Shown: positions 28,896-38,879, numbered from the stretch's first letter. The stretch: 64,000 nt of DNA from Staphylococcus sp. NAM3COL9 (GCF_001431205.1 NZ_LGPC01000014.1:339149-403148); one strand, 5' to 3'. A program made the numbers and translations. Notes: generated from the letters alone by a model not told the origin.

Positions 28896-29308
28896 TATGG
28901 TGTCTCCTTATAAGTAATTTCATATTGATAAGATCCCATTTTCTCTTCATCTTGAATTAAATCATAATGTACTTTCAATTTGCCACCATCAGGAGTAACA
29001 AAATGTAAAATGGAATGTGTACGTACCGTGAGTGGAATGCGTCCGCCACTAATTTCATATAAAGTAATCGTATCTTCACCTTCAACAAAATGAAGAATCA
29101 TTTTAATTTCACCGTTGCGAATGATTTTGACACCTGATTTCTCAATTTTCACCGTCACATTTACAGTCACATCATTAATTTCTTCTTGATATCGGATAAA
29201 TTCAGCATTGCGTTTTTGCCAAGATCCTTGTGTTTTTTGCGAAAATTTCTCTTTATTATCAAATTGTTTAACAATTTGCTTCGTCTGGATATTAACATTG
29301 TTTTCCAA
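28895..29308 (-). CDS. DUF1934 (YwiB-like) beta-barrel protein
   Basis: A 137-aa protein of the DUF1934 family, a calycin-like beta-barrel of unknown function that commonly precedes argS in Firmicutes. It shows alternating beta strands such as [24 protein letters not shown] and [14 protein letters not shown], the latter characteristic of the family. TTG 29308 is the likely start, 9 bases after AGGGTG. The GTG at 29320 overlaps the ribosome site. It is coupled to argS by a one-base overlap. Confidence 0.8.
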   Translation of the reverse strand: MENNVNIQTKQIVKQFDNKEKFSQKTQGSWQKRNAEFIRYQEEINDVTVNVTVKIEKSGVKIIRNGEIKMILHFVEGEDTITLYEISGGRIPLTVRTHSILHFVTPDGGKLKVHYDLIQDEEKMGSYQYEITYKETP

Positions 29309-29476
29309 TGTGCATTTCACCCTAATCTTTAAAATAATACAAACTATTATAGCATACTTGAAATAAGCAATACAGTTGCGGAAACAATTTTCAAAACGTT
29401 AATTTCATACTAACTGAAAGTATAAATTTCTTTTTACATGCAACACTTAGAACTAAGTTGAATTCACATAATAAAA

Positions 29477-29504
29477 CAGCCAGAATTCAAACAATTCGGC
29501 TGTC
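29477..29504 (-). terminator. Terminator of the YwhD gene
   Basis: ACAGCC(A)GAATT and AATTCGGCTGT arms with a T-rich tail on the minus strand. Confidence 0.75.
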
Positions 29505-29550
29505 TACTTGATCTAAAAACAAAATGTCTTAGATGTTACTTACATTAAAT

Positions 29551-30063
29551 TTACTTAGTATCTAATGCATCATGCAATGTTTGTTCAGAATTATTCCACA
29601 TCTCAATATCATGTACTTTAAGAAAATCTTTTAAAACTTGTTTGTTTTCTTCACCGATGTGTTCAATTTCTATTTGACGTTTCATAGATTTATCCATCAT
29701 GTTGACGTGTTCCGGCATACTTTTATAGCCTCTACGAATACTTTTGTTCACCATTAAATAACAGCCTGTGACACCTGCATAGTACGGACCGTTTTCGCCT
29801 CGTTCAGTTGTAACCCAGCACAACCAATACTCTTTAGCCTCTTCACCTTCAACGACTTCTTTTTCTTTTATCCACTTAACACCTTTTTCTACACTTGCGC
29901 GCGCATGCATACCACCAATATCAATAAAGGCTTCTTTATTTTGAACATCAATAAAGACAGGCGCTACGTTATCTAAACTGATTGAACCGATATTCGTGCC
30001 TTTATGTCCATCTAGTGGATCATTCTTAATGATGTTAAATTTAAAACCTTTGCTTTCAGCCAC
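29551..30063 (-). CDS. YwhD family protein
   Basis: A 170-aa cytoplasmic protein matching the YwhD family of Bacilli (function unknown). Family phrases are FNIIKNDPLDGHKGTNIGSI near the start, FIDIGGMHARASVEKGVKW and ENGPYYAGVTGCYLMVNK. GTG 30063 is preferred: GGAGGT lies 8 bases before it, whereas the TTG two codons upstream nearly touches the site. It lies upstream of the argS unit on the same strand and has its own terminator. Confidence 0.85.
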   Translation of the reverse strand: MAESKGFKFNIIKNDPLDGHKGTNIGSISLDNVAPVFIDVQNKEAFIDIGGMHARASVEKGVKWIKEKEVVEGEEAKEYWLCWVTTERGENGPYYAGVTGCYLMVNKSIRRGYKSMPEHVNMMDKSMKRQIEIEHIGEENKQVLKDFLKVHDIEMWNNSEQTLHDALDTK

Positions 30064-30221
30064 TAGCAAACACCTCCAATAAAATAAGTTTCATAATTAA
30101 TTGCAATAACTACGTTCTATTTTAAAACCCCAATATGCCTCATGTATACTTAAATGGTTTTTAAAAGTTGTATTCAAAACGACATTTTAATTGCCGATAC
30201 TTTACCAGCATTGGTGAATCG

Positions 30222-31520
30222 CTAATTTAATTCGTTTAAAATACTGATAATCGCATTGCTTATATTTTCATCTTTAATTTCAGTAATAAACTCTTTAGGA
30301 TAATATAATTTATAATCCTCTCTGTTTATACCAGTAATACTATGAATGATTAATGACTGACTACTAATTTCACGTATTTCACCATTACGGCGCAATAAAT
30401 GAATAGGTTGTCTATCTGACCCTGGTCTATCATAATCGTATGGTAAATCCGAGAACGACTCACTTACAAAATAATAATTTGGATCTATACCTGCTTGTAT
30501 AAACAAATCGGTTAATTCTGTAATTGTAATAATAGAACCGTCAAACGGCATATATTTAAATAAATCACGATTAATAAAACGACGCGATAAATCACTTAAG
30601 ATTGCATCATCTTCTTTCACCCATGCTTTCAAATAATACAATACCACCGCTTCATCTAAATCCACGTATTGTTCAATTGTCATAGACTCTTCAAAGAACG
30701 GTATGAAATCTGTCGGATGCATTTTAAATGTATAGTTTTCCTCATATAACTGCTTTGCGCGTTTCAAACAATTATTTAATAGTACTTCACCACCTCGACT
30801 TACTGGGTGGAAATAAATTTGCCAATACATTTGGTAACGACTCATAATAAAGTTTTCTACTGCGTGCATACCACTTTCTTTAATAAGCACTTCATCTTTA
30901 GACGGCCGCATTAATCTTAAGATACGTTCCATATCAAACTCACCATAAGATACACCTGTAAAATACGCATCACGTTGTAAATAATCCATTCTATCTGCAT
31001 CAATTTGTGATGAAATCATAGAAATCACTAATTTATTCTCATGCGTTTTATTAATTACATCTGCAACTTGTTGCGGAAAATCATTTGAGACACGTTTCAA
31101 TACTTCATTTACTTCAGTTGGTCCCGTAATAATCGCTTGTGTAAAAGCTTCATGATCCGTGTTAAATATTTTTTCGAAACTATGTGAAAATGGTCCATGC
31201 CCTAAATCATGTAACAATGCTGCACATAATGCTAAGGGTCTGTCATCATTATTCCACGCTTCTCGACCATCAAATGAATCATCAATCAATCTACGTACAA
31301 TTTCATATACACCGAGCGAATGCCCAAATCTACTATGTTCTGCCGTATGGAATGATAAATATAATGTACCTAACTGTTTAATACGACGTAAGCGTTGAAA
31401 TTCTTTGGTCTTGATTAAATCCCAAACCACTTGATCTCTGACATGAATGTACCTATGAATCGGATCTTTAAAAACTTTTTCTTCAGGTAACTTTTGTGTA
31501 GCATAAGTTGTAAATATCAA
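30222..31520 (-). CDS. HD-domain phosphohydrolase (YwfO/dGTPase-like)
   Basis: A 432-aa HD-superfamily enzyme with motif H...HD...D: H in SFHTAEHSRFGHSLGV near 50, HD in ALLHDLGHGPFSHSFE near 105, and D in QIDADRMDYLQRDAYFTGV near 180. It resembles the dNTP triphosphohydrolase-like YwfO/EF1143 group, which degrades deoxynucleotides or related nucleotides, but the true substrate is not shown by sequence. I start at TTG 31520 because AGGAGG lies six bases before it. The longer ATG frame (31538) would translate through that site. Confidence 0.88.
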   Translation of the reverse strand: MIFTTYATQKLPEEKVFKDPIHRYIHVRDQVVWDLIKTKEFQRLRRIKQLGTLYLSFHTAEHSRFGHSLGVYEIVRRLIDDSFDGREAWNNDDRPLALCAALLHDLGHGPFSHSFEKIFNTDHEAFTQAIITGPTEVNEVLKRVSNDFPQQVADVINKTHENKLVISMISSQIDADRMDYLQRDAYFTGVSYGEFDMERILRLMRPSKDEVLIKESGMHAVENFIMSRYQMYWQIYFHPVSRGGEVLLNNCLKRAKQLYEENYTFKMHPTDFIPFFEESMTIEQYVDLDEAVVLYYLKAWVKEDDAILSDLSRRFINRDLFKYMPFDGSIITITELTDLFIQAGIDPNYYFVSESFSDLPYDYDRPGSDRQPIHLLRRNGEIREISSQSLIIHSITGINREDYKLYYPKEFITEIKDENISNAIISILNELN

Positions 31521-31555
31521 TGTAGTCCTCCTATTCATACCCTATACTTTACAGA

Positions 31556-32035
31556 TCATTTTAATGGCTTACGTAACAATGCTAAGTCCATTGCTTCACC
31601 GTACATTACATGTGTGTATGAGCGTACTTTTTCAAAACCTTTTTGTTGATAGAACGTCATAGCCTCATCATTTTTATTATCTACCTCTAGATAAACTTCA
31701 TTATATTCATCTTTAAAATATCTAATGCCTTCAGATAAGAGATTAGAGCCATAACCATGGTGTTGCCATGACGGGCTCACATAATGTGCAGACAAGAATA
31801 ATTCAGAACCATAAATAAATATAGCGAAACCGATAATATTTTCATCTGCTTCGACTACTAAAAATAATTGATCTTCCAAACGTTTAAGCAAATGCTGTTC
31901 ATTATATGAAGCAGCCAACAATTCATTCACTGTCTTAGCTGCATAAATATTTAAATACGTATTATACCAAGCTTTTGTTGCTACATCTCTGATACTGACA
32001 ACATCTTCTACAGTTGCTTTTCTTACTTTATGCAT
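31556..32035 (-). CDS. GNAT-family N-acetyltransferase
   Basis: A 159-aa GNAT enzyme with the acetyl-CoA binding motif A visible as SPSWQHHGYGSNLLSEGIRYF near residue 92, plus LEVDNKNDEAMTFYQQKGFEKV near 120. The pattern fits small acyl-CoA-dependent acetyltransferases acting on a protein or small-molecule amine; the substrate is unknown. A GGGGGAGAG site precedes the ATG. It lies 35 bases upstream of the HD gene start and may be cotranscribed with it. Confidence 0.88.
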   Translation of the reverse strand: MHKVRKATVEDVVSIRDVATKAWYNTYLNIYAAKTVNELLAASYNEQHLLKRLEDQLFLVVEADENIIGFAIFIYGSELFLSAHYVSPSWQHHGYGSNLLSEGIRYFKDEYNEVYLEVDNKNDEAMTFYQQKGFEKVRSYTHVMYGEAMDLALLRKPLK

Positions 32036-32124
32036 GTTGCTCTCCCCCTATTTAGATAGGTAATAATAGCTACATTATAACATAATTTTAGTATTCAAAA
32101 TACTTTATCTATCTAGATTAAAAA

Positions 32125-32158
32125 TAGTTTGAACAACATAAATCATTTGTCCAAACTA
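32125..32158 (-). terminator. Terminator of the flavin reductase gene
   Basis: TAGTTTG and CAAACTA arms extended by ACAA/TTGT, with A residues on the plus side (32119-32124) giving a U tail on the minus strand. Confidence 0.75.
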
Positions 32159-32170
32159 TCTTTTATATAT

Positions 32171-32713
32171 TTACTTTTCACCTAATGTTTGTTGCCATTC
32201 TTGTGCACGTTTTAATGCGTAAACGTCCTTTTCAATATCGCCTGGCTTTTCAGCAGTACCAATAATATAACCTGATAACGTTGCACCCACAAATTCTAAG
32301 CTATATTTCACTTGTGTGATACATGGTTTCCCTTTTACTTTCGGGAAATCCCCACCAACGATGATTAATCTAAAATCTTTTTTTGCCATTTCTTCTTTAA
32401 AATTTTTATAATTCGGATCCATTAATGTTTCAGACCAATGATCGAAAAATGCTTTTACCGATGCCGATAAGCTATACCAATACACCGGTGAAGCAATAAT
32501 AATCGTGTCACTTGCTAATACTTTATCAATAATCTCTTTATAATCGTCATTATATGATTCTATTATCTTATTATCATGTCTTACATCCCTAACTGGATTT
32601 AATTGATATTGTGTTAAATCTATCCATTTGTAGTCGTATCCTGCTATGGCCGCCTTAGTTAAATAAGCAGTATTTCCCTCTGGTCGACTGCCCCCGAATA
32701 AAACTGTGATCAT
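32171..32713 (-). CDS. NAD(P)H-dependent FMN reductase (flavodoxin-like fold)
   Basis: A 180-aa flavodoxin-fold oxidoreductase. The phosphate loop GGSRPEGNTAYLTKAAI lies at the N-terminus, and the SPVYWYSLSASVKAFFDHW segment near 75 is the FMN-contact and dimer region of the NADPH-dependent FMN reductase/quinone reductase group. Cytoplasmic; it likely reduces quinones, azo or nitro compounds, or supplies reduced flavin. It stands alone, between terminators. Confidence 0.88.
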   Translation of the reverse strand: MITVLFGGSRPEGNTAYLTKAAIAGYDYKWIDLTQYQLNPVRDVRHDNKIIESYNDDYKEIIDKVLASDTIIIASPVYWYSLSASVKAFFDHWSETLMDPNYKNFKEEMAKKDFRLIIVGGDFPKVKGKPCITQVKYSLEFVGATLSGYIIGTAEKPGDIEKDVYALKRAQEWQQTLGEK

Positions 32714-32938
32714 AATAATCTCCTTCTACTACTAAATTAATAATATATCTGTTGAACTTTATAATTATACATTTTCATTATTTAGGTAAACTTAATTCAT
32801 AATCCTACACTAAATAATGTAATTATTAAACAGATAAATGAAAATACATTAATAAATTAAATTATTTTCTCAAAAATAGTACTTTTCCAACATACTATTT
32901 ATCTATATTTTTAGGATTTAAAGTTTATAAATATAAAA

Positions 32939-32968
32939 AGTAGATAAACGCTACGTGGTTCATCTACT
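32939..32968 (-). terminator. Terminator of the aldo/keto reductase gene
   Basis: AGTAGAT and ATCTACT arms with an A run on the plus side giving the U tail for the minus transcript. Confidence 0.7.
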
Positions 32969-32977
32969 ATAATGTTA

Positions 32978-33913
32978 TTATTCTATTGGAAATAATTGTT
33001 CGATTTTTTTGATTTCCTCGTTTGTTAATTTAAAATCAAGGGTTATTAAATTATCTACAACTTGATTTGGTCGTTTGGCTCCTGGAATAATCACATCTAA
33101 TGATGGTTTAGTAAGATAATATGCTAATACAACATGTACTACATCTACTCTATGGTTATCTGCAATTACTCTGAGTTGATCTATTTTTTCTAAGTTTTCT
33201 TGATATCTTTCACCTTGAAACTCTGGATTTTTAGCACGAAGATCATCGAACTTAGTGTTTTCTGTATATTTACCAGCTAAAAGACCAGATACTAATGGGA
33301 AATATGGAATAAATGTAATATCATTTTCTGAAGTATATTCAAAAATCTTCTCGTTTTTACGATTCAATAAATTATATTCCATTTGAACGACATCTACATA
33401 GCCATCCTTATTCGCTTCTTTCAATTGTTCTAAACTAAAATTCGAAACGCCAATCGCTTTTATTTTACCTTCGTCTTTGAGTTCTTTTAAAGCTGCAACG
33501 GCTTCATTTTTAGGTGTTGATTCATCTGGAAAATGAATATAATACAAATCAATATAGTCTAATTTTAGACGTTTTAAACTTTGTGATACTTGTTCTTTTA
33601 AGAATTGCGGATCATTAGAGATTTGTACATTTCCGTCTTCATCAAAATAATGTGCGCCTTTTGTAGCTATCGCAAATTCTTCTCTAGTGAATTCTTTCAC
33701 CGTTTCTCCAACAAGCTCTTCTGAACGTTCTGGTCCATAGATAAATGCTGTATCTAATAAATTAATATCGTTTCTAATTGCTGTACGTACAGTTTCCTTC
33801 CCTTGTTCTTCATCTAAATTATTGTAAAGGTTATGACCACCTACCGCATTTGTTCCTAAAGCAATGGGTGATACTTTAACATCTGATTTACCTAATTGTA
33901 CTTTTTCCGCCAA
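32978..33913 (-). CDS. Aldo/keto reductase
   Basis: A 311-aa NADPH-dependent TIM-barrel reductase. The catalytic tetrad is complete: Asp and Tyr in [15 protein letters not shown] near 50, Lys in IATKGAHYF near 83, and His in YYIHFPD near 125. The NADPH phosphate-binding C-terminal stretch [14 protein letters not shown] is present near 275. It reduces carbonyls of sugars or reactive aldehydes; the natural substrate is not evident. Monocistronic, with AAGGAGC upstream. Confidence 0.92.
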   Translation of the reverse strand: MAEKVQLGKSDVKVSPIALGTNAVGGHNLYNNLDEEQGKETVRTAIRNDINLLDTAFIYGPERSEELVGETVKEFTREEFAIATKGAHYFDEDGNVQISNDPQFLKEQVSQSLKRLKLDYIDLYYIHFPDESTPKNEAVAALKELKDEGKIKAIGVSNFSLEQLKEANKDGYVDVVQMEYNLLNRKNEKIFEYTSENDITFIPYFPLVSGLLAGKYTENTKFDDLRAKNPEFQGERYQENLEKIDQLRVIADNHRVDVVHVVLAYYLTKPSLDVIIPGAKRPNQVVDNLITLDFKLTNEEIKKIEQLFPIE

Positions 33914-34282
33914 ACTTCTTCAGCTCCTTATATAAAATATGAATTACGTATTTTAAAATACGATTTCTATATTTATTCTCATTAGCCTCGCAACAAAATT
34001 GTACATCTATACACACTTTAATAAATCAAAGTCTAAAAATCGATGTACAAAACGATTAAAATTTAATGCTTCACTAACGTCATAATTTGTATTTACCCTT
34101 TTCAGATCATTTTATGAGTTGTTTTATAAATAAATTGTATTTTCAAACCATTTCCTTACTTATATCAACAAACAATTCAAATATAATACTATCTTCATAA
34201 AATTTATCATGATAGTTCTAATTTATTAAATAAATTGCTTGGGCCAGACTATCACTATTTTCCATAAAAAATACAAAAAACA
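33914..34282. other. Gene-free AT-rich stretch between the DUF1450 and aldo/keto reductase genes
   Basis: About 370 bases with no supportable ORF on either strand. It must hold the aldo/keto reductase promoter near 33950, but no consensus pair stands out. Confidence 0.5.
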
Positions 34283-34314
34283 GCAGTGCAACTTAAATTC
34301 ATAAGTCTCACTGC
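34283..34314 (-). terminator. Terminator of the DUF1450 gene
   Basis: GCAGTG and CACTGC arms with an inner AACTTA/TAAGT pairing. An A run (34266-34280) gives the U tail on the minus strand. Confidence 0.8.
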
Positions 34315-34355
34315 CGTTGATTCGCTTTCAAATCTTCTCAATATAAACACTACTT

Positions 34356-34697
34356 TTATTTCACACTTTTTCGCTGTGCGAGTTTCTCTTTCAATTTTCT
34401 ATCTTGTTCTTCTTTACGGCGTTTACGTAGTTCATTACGCTGTCTCAAACGCTCTTCTTCTTCTGGATCTCTCGATTTTTGTAACTGTTTCATTACTTTT
34501 TCCATGAGTTCTTCTTCTGTTAGTGCAGCGAGCGGACGGTTATTAACAAAGGCAAATGTTTTTCGTCTACCAGGCCCGCAATAAGACTGACAACCAATCT
34601 CTATTTCAGCTTCATGGTCTAATTTCGTCAGCTTTTTTTCTAATGATTTACAATCTACACCCTGACAATCATCACAAATCAGAAACTTATTTTGCAA
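34356..34697 (-). CDS. DUF1450 (YuzB-like) Cys-rich protein with charged tail
   Basis: A 113-aa cytoplasmic protein. The N-terminal half has CDDCQGVDC and [25 protein letters not shown], the Cys pattern of DUF1450 proteins, which have a thioredoxin-like ferredoxin look. The C-terminal half from about residue 70 is a highly charged coiled coil ([26 protein letters not shown]). The role is unknown; a metal or iron-sulfur site is possible from the cysteines. The charged tail extends beyond the compact domain of the Bacillus members. Confidence 0.75.
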   Translation of the reverse strand: MQNKFLICDDCQGVDCKSLEKKLTKLDHEAEIEIGCQSYCGPGRRKTFAFVNNRPLAALTEEELMEKVMKQLQKSRDPEEEERLRQRNELRKRRKEEQDRKLKEKLAQRKSVK

Positions 34698-34889
34698 CTA
34701 CACCCTCACCTTTCTAGTAATATACAGACTCAAAAATCCAATACTTATTTAATATGTATATGTGCACGCATTTGCAGTTCATTTTGTATTTACAACTCTA
34801 ATTATTTTACTCTATTTAGTGAAAATTTCAAGTTTTTAATTATATGTTTGCCTATTATGACTTGATTTAAATTGTCTTATAAATAAAAA

Positions 34890-34935
34890 AAGTGAACTTA
34901 GTAGATGCTTTAATGTTCGCATACTAAGTTCACTT
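34890..34935 (-). terminator. Terminator of the dehydrogenase/ThuA/isomerase operon
   Basis: A perfect 14-bp stem (34890-34903 with 34922-34935). Seven or more A on the plus side give the U tail on the minus strand. Confidence 0.9.
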
Positions 34936-34944
34936 CATCGACTT

Positions 34945-35913
34945 TTAAGTCCACCATAAATCTGGTGCAGGGTTTGCTATATTAATTGATTTCAAGTTAT
35001 TTACTGCTTTAGTAAAACCTTCTTCAATCGACATGATTGGATCTTCATGTTCGATACTAATGACATAGTCATAGCCATTGATTCTTAATGTACTAATCAT
35101 TTCGCCCCATACTTGAGGGTTATGACCGTAGCCTACAGTTCTAAATGTCCAGGCACGTGTTTGTACATTATCATAAGGTTGCATATCCGTCAGACCATAC
35201 ATATTCACATTTTCTTGATCAATGTATGTATCTTTAGCGTGAAAATGGTGAATTGCATTTTCACGACCTAAAATTTTAATTGCTGCAACTGGATCGATAC
35301 CTTGCCACCACAAGTGACTAGGGTCTAAATTAGCACCAATCGCATCATTTGTTGCTGCTCTTAATTTCAATAAAGTATAAGGTGTATGTACTAAAAATCC
35401 TGCATGTAGTTCAATCGCAATTTTGATACCTTGTTCTTTTGCGTAATATGCTGCTTTTTTCCAATATGGAATCAGTTTTTCTTCCCATTGCCATTCTAAT
35501 ATTTCAGAATAGGCTGTTGGCCATGGCGTTACCGGCCAATTGGGATATTTTGCTGTTTCATCCGAGCCAGCTACACCTGAAAAAGTATTAACTACTGGTA
35601 CATTTAATAATGCCGCTAATTTTATTGTTTTAAACAAAGTATCATGCGCATCTTGTGCATTATCTTGATTTGGTGAAATGGGATTATTGTGACAGCTGAA
35701 AGCACTAATGCCTAAACCACGTTGCTGAATTTTTTCTAGATATTCAGCTCTTTTACTTTCATCTTCTAATAATTCATCTAAAGGGCAAAATTGATTACCT
35801 GGATTACCTCCAGTACCTAATTCAATCATGTCAACGCCCGCATCGGCTACATAATCCAACATTTCTTCAAAATTTTTATCTTGAAATAATACTGAGAACA
35901 CACCAATTTTCAT
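34945..35913 (-). CDS. Sugar isomerase/epimerase-like TIM-barrel protein
   Basis: A 322-aa xylose-isomerase-like (AP endonuclease 2 family) TIM barrel. Likely metal ligands are Glu in IAIELHAGF near 165, Asp in GANLDPSHLWW near 195, His in IHHFHAKDTY near 228 and Glu in VISIEHED near 285. Such proteins isomerise sugars (IolE/IolI type) or cleave 3-keto-glycosides. Last gene of a four-gene operon with two Gfo/Idh/MocA dehydrogenases and a ThuA protein, so it probably acts on a keto-sugar made by them. An AGGAGGG site precedes the ATG. Confidence 0.87.
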   Translation of the reverse strand: MKIGVFSVLFQDKNFEEMLDYVADAGVDMIELGTGGNPGNQFCPLDELLEDESKRAEYLEKIQQRGLGISAFSCHNNPISPNQDNAQDAHDTLFKTIKLAALLNVPVVNTFSGVAGSDETAKYPNWPVTPWPTAYSEILEWQWEEKLIPYWKKAAYYAKEQGIKIAIELHAGFLVHTPYTLLKLRAATNDAIGANLDPSHLWWQGIDPVAAIKILGRENAIHHFHAKDTYIDQENVNMYGLTDMQPYDNVQTRAWTFRTVGYGHNPQVWGEMISTLRINGYDYVISIEHEDPIMSIEEGFTKAVNNLKSINIANPAPDLWWT

Positions 35914-35943
35914 AAATTAAACCCTCCTCAAAATTTTAAAACG

Positions 35944-36990
35944 TTACAATCGAATACTATGTCCTTCTGTACTGCTCTGATATATTGCATCCATTAACAC
36001 ATTAATTTTTTGTGCTTGTTCAGGTTGTACCACTAACACTTCATGCCCTAGACAACTGTTGACAAAATTAAGCGCTTGTCTCTGAGCAGCAATTTCCTCA
36101 TCATGTTCTGCATCAGCTTGCTCTGTAAAAAATGTGCCAAACCGTGGTTGATAAATTTCAAAAGGATACAAACTTAAACCACCGTCCACACCTGAAATAC
36201 TCATGTGTTTTGTATCTTCTTTAATATTTGCTGACCAGGAACATTCAAATTGCAACGTTGAATGATCTTCAAAAGTAATAAAGCTCGAGACATGATCATC
36301 TACATCAAACGTTTCATGATCAAATTCTCCCCAGTCATTTATTTGATTCGGTGTTTTACTTAGTCTGTTATATGTTTTGCCAATCACTTCAACGGGTTCA
36401 ACATCTTTTAATAACCACAATGACAAATCTAGCAAGTGGCATCCGTAATCAATCAGGCTGCCACCACCTTGCAATGTTTTGTTTGTAAACACACCCCAAC
36501 CTGGTACTTTTCTTCTACGTAAAGCTTGTACACGTGTGACAAGCACATCACCAACAACGCCATCATCCACGGCATTTTTTGCAGTAATTGCAGCATCCGT
36601 AAATCGATAGTGATAGCCTATAGCCAATAATTTGCCAGCATGCTTAGCAGCTTTAACCATCTGTTCACATTCTAATTGATTCATCGCCATTGGTTTTTCA
36701 CAAAATACATGCACACCTGCTTCTAAAGCAGCAATGGTGATTTCTGCATGAAATTTATTTGGGGTGCAAATAGCTACAGCATCAACCTTTTCAAACATAG
36801 CTTCATAATTTTTAAACACTGTATCAATTGCGAACCTATCCGCTACTGTTTCTGCTAATGTTTGATTAACATCTTGCAGTGCCACAATTTCAGCAAGATG
36901 GCTTAAATTTTGAAATGCTGGAATATGTCTGCCTTGCGCAATACCACCACAACCAATAATGCCGATTTTCAATTTTTCCATATACTCCAT
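35944..36990 (-). CDS. Gfo/Idh/MocA-family NAD(P)-dependent dehydrogenase 2
   Basis: A 348-aa dehydrogenase. The Rossmann motif GIIGCGGIAQGRH is near the start, the EKPMAMN motif with its catalytic Lys near 94, and DYGCHLLDLSLW with the paired Asp/His near 180. Members oxidise or reduce sugars and inositols; several oxidise the C3 hydroxyl of glycosides. ATG 36990 is taken as start (GGGAG 10 bases upstream); ATG 36981 is possible. It lies between the ThuA and isomerase genes with short gaps, so it is in one operon. Confidence 0.9.
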   Translation of the reverse strand: MEYMEKLKIGIIGCGGIAQGRHIPAFQNLSHLAEIVALQDVNQTLAETVADRFAIDTVFKNYEAMFEKVDAVAICTPNKFHAEITIAALEAGVHVFCEKPMAMNQLECEQMVKAAKHAGKLLAIGYHYRFTDAAITAKNAVDDGVVGDVLVTRVQALRRRKVPGWGVFTNKTLQGGGSLIDYGCHLLDLSLWLLKDVEPVEVIGKTYNRLSKTPNQINDWGEFDHETFDVDDHVSSFITFEDHSTLQFECSWSANIKEDTKHMSISGVDGGLSLYPFEIYQPRFGTFFTEQADAEHDEEIAAQRQALNFVNSCLGHEVLVVQPEQAQKINVLMDAIYQSSTEGHSIRL

Positions 36991-37009
36991 AGTAATCAAA
37001 CTCCCAACC

Positions 37010-37726
37010 TTATTTTTCGTTTATTTCCTCTAACGGTTGAGCATTGCCATACTGATGTTTCGGTGTATTGGTATTGCATGCCCATCTCACAGCATTTTTG
37101 ATAACTTGTTGGATGTTGGTATTATAATATGTCGGGTAACTTTCATGACCTGGTCTGAAATAAAATATTTTGCCATTACCTCTTTTAAAAGTCGCTCCGC
37201 TTCTAAAGACCTCTCCGCCTTCAAACCAACTAATAAATACTGTTTCATCAGGTGCAGGAATATCAAAATGTTCTCCATACATTTCTTCTTTTTCTAATTC
37301 AAAATATGAATCTAAGCCTTCAGTAATAGGATGTGAAGGATCAACTACCCATAATCTTTCTTTTTCATCTGCTTCTCTCCACTTAAGATCACACGTGGTA
37401 CCCATTAAGTTTTTGAAAATTTTCGAGAAATGTCCAGAATGTAGCACAACAAGCCCCATGCCATCCAACACACGTTGTTTCACTTTTTCTACAATGACAT
37501 CATCGACTTCATCATGTGCTTTATGCCCCCACCAAACTAATACATCTGTGTTTGTTAATACATCTTCTGTCAGACCATGTTCAGGTTCGTCTAGTGTTGC
37601 CGTCTTAACTTGGTGTTCACTCTCTAGAAAAGAAGCCAGTGCTTTATGAATACCTTCTGGGTAAACTTTTTTTACTTCAGCGCTTTCTTGTTCATGACGA
37701 AATTCATTCCAAATTGTAATATTCAA
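37010..37726 (-). CDS. ThuA-domain protein
   Basis: A 238-aa ThuA (class I glutamine-amidotransferase-like fold) protein. Characteristic stretches are the N-terminal [38 protein letters not shown] near 83, [12 protein letters not shown] near 112 and [16 protein letters not shown] near 195. ThuA proteins occur in trehalose/glycoside utilisation with Gfo/Idh/MocA (ThuB) partners, as here. TTG 37726 is the start, with AAAGGGGAT 9 bases upstream. The exact reaction of ThuA is not settled. Confidence 0.9.
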   Translation of the reverse strand: MNITIWNEFRHEQESAEVKKVYPEGIHKALASFLESEHQVKTATLDEPEHGLTEDVLTNTDVLVWWGHKAHDEVDDVIVEKVKQRVLDGMGLVVLHSGHFSKIFKNLMGTTCDLKWREADEKERLWVVDPSHPITEGLDSYFELEKEEMYGEHFDIPAPDETVFISWFEGGEVFRSGATFKRGNGKIFYFRPGHESYPTYYNTNIQQVIKNAVRWACNTNTPKHQYGNAQPLEEINEK

Positions 37727-37744
37727 TAGTAAGATCCCCTTTGA

Positions 37745-38827
37745 TTAATGATTATTTAGATATACCGCTTTTCCTGTTTTTGCAGATTCATAAATCGCTT
37801 CTAATATTTGAGTCACTATAAATGCTTCTTTAGGTTTTACGACTGGTTCAGTATCATGAATAATATTATCTATCCAAGCACGCGCTTCTGCTTCAGCTTC
37901 ATCGATTTTTTCACTTTCATAAAAATCAACGCCTGCATTATCTACTTCAATTTGAGATGTATATAAAGTACTAAATGCTTCACCATGAATACGCAAACCA
38001 TCTTTCATATCTGCGCCACCGTGAGTTCCTGACAATGCACATTTCGCTTCGTCTACATCTAAAGAATTGAGTGCCCAACTTGATTCTAAGATGATCGTTG
38101 CGCCATTACGCATCTTAATAAAGCCAAATGCTGAGTCTTCAACAGTAAATTTATCTGGATCCCATGACCCCCAAGCATTTGCTGCATTTTCTTGTTTACC
38201 TAATTTATGAAAAGTAGATCCCATAACAGACTCTGGCTCATAATTATCCATCATCCATAAGGTTAAATCCAAGGCATGTGTACCAATATCAATTAATGGT
38301 CCGCCTCCTTGTTTCTCTTCATCTAGGAACACACCCCATGTAGGAACTGCACGACGTCGAATTGCTTGAGCTTTACTATAATAAATATCTCCTAAGTCTC
38401 CACGTTGTGTCACTTTTCGAAGATGTTGACTGTCAGCTCTAAATCTATTTTGATAACCAATCGTTAATTTTTTATTATTTCGCTTTGCAGCATCAATCAT
38501 TTCGCGCGCTTCGTCTGAAGTTTTAGCCATTGGCTTCTCGCACATCACATGTTTACCAGCATTTAATGCTGTAACTGTAATATCCTTATGTGTATTATTA
38601 GGCGTACACACGTGTATTACTTCTATAGTTTCATCTTCGAGTAATTGTTTGTAATCTTCATATATTGCCGCATTGTCTATACCATAAGTTGCTGCTGCAG
38701 ATTCAGCTTTCGCTACGTCTATATCGCAAAAAGCGACCATAGTTGCTTCTGGGATTTTTTCTAAACTTGGTAAGTGCTTACCATTAGCTATACCACCGCA
38801 TCCAATTATTCCAATTTTCACATTCAT
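37745..38827 (-). CDS. Gfo/Idh/MocA-family NAD(P)-dependent dehydrogenase 1
   Basis: A 360-aa dehydrogenase and first gene of the operon. It has GIIGCGGIANGKH near residue 6, HVMCEKPMAKT near 92 with the catalytic Lys, and LIDIGTHALDLTLWM near 177. It is related to the product at 35944-36990, and the two keep the same order of motifs, consistent with an old duplication and separate roles (oxidation and re-reduction). ATG follows AAGGGATGAG. A cre-like site lies about 40 bases upstream of the start. Confidence 0.9.
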   Translation of the reverse strand: MNVKIGIIGCGGIANGKHLPSLEKIPEATMVAFCDIDVAKAESAAATYGIDNAAIYEDYKQLLEDETIEVIHVCTPNNTHKDITVTALNAGKHVMCEKPMAKTSDEAREMIDAAKRNNKKLTIGYQNRFRADSQHLRKVTQRGDLGDIYYSKAQAIRRRAVPTWGVFLDEEKQGGGPLIDIGTHALDLTLWMMDNYEPESVMGSTFHKLGKQENAANAWGSWDPDKFTVEDSAFGFIKMRNGATIILESSWALNSLDVDEAKCALSGTHGGADMKDGLRIHGEAFSTLYTSQIEVDNAGVDFYESEKIDEAEAEARAWIDNIIHDTEPVVKPKEAFIVTQILEAIYESAKTGKAVYLNNH

Positions 38828-38865
38828 AGACTCATCCCTTTATATTAAATTTATCCACCTTTTAA

Positions 38866-38879
38866 AGTAAACGCTTACA
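38866..38879 (-). promoter_or_regulatory. Catabolite-responsive element (cre) before the dehydrogenase operon
   Basis: AGTAAACGCTTACA matches the CcpA consensus TGWAARCGYTWNCW at 13 of 14 positions, and its core GTAAACGCTTAC is a perfect palindrome. Its place upstream of the operon suggests carbon catabolite control. Confidence 0.8.

Noticed and set aside
29309..29476. T-box leader before the DUF1934-argS unit
   Set aside because: No AGGGTGGNACCGCG-type T-box sequence is visible upstream; the only hairpin here belongs to the ywhD terminator.
37170..37649. 159-aa plus-strand open frame
   Set aside because: It lies fully opposite the ThuA gene, has Ser/Cys-rich shadow composition and no ribosome site.
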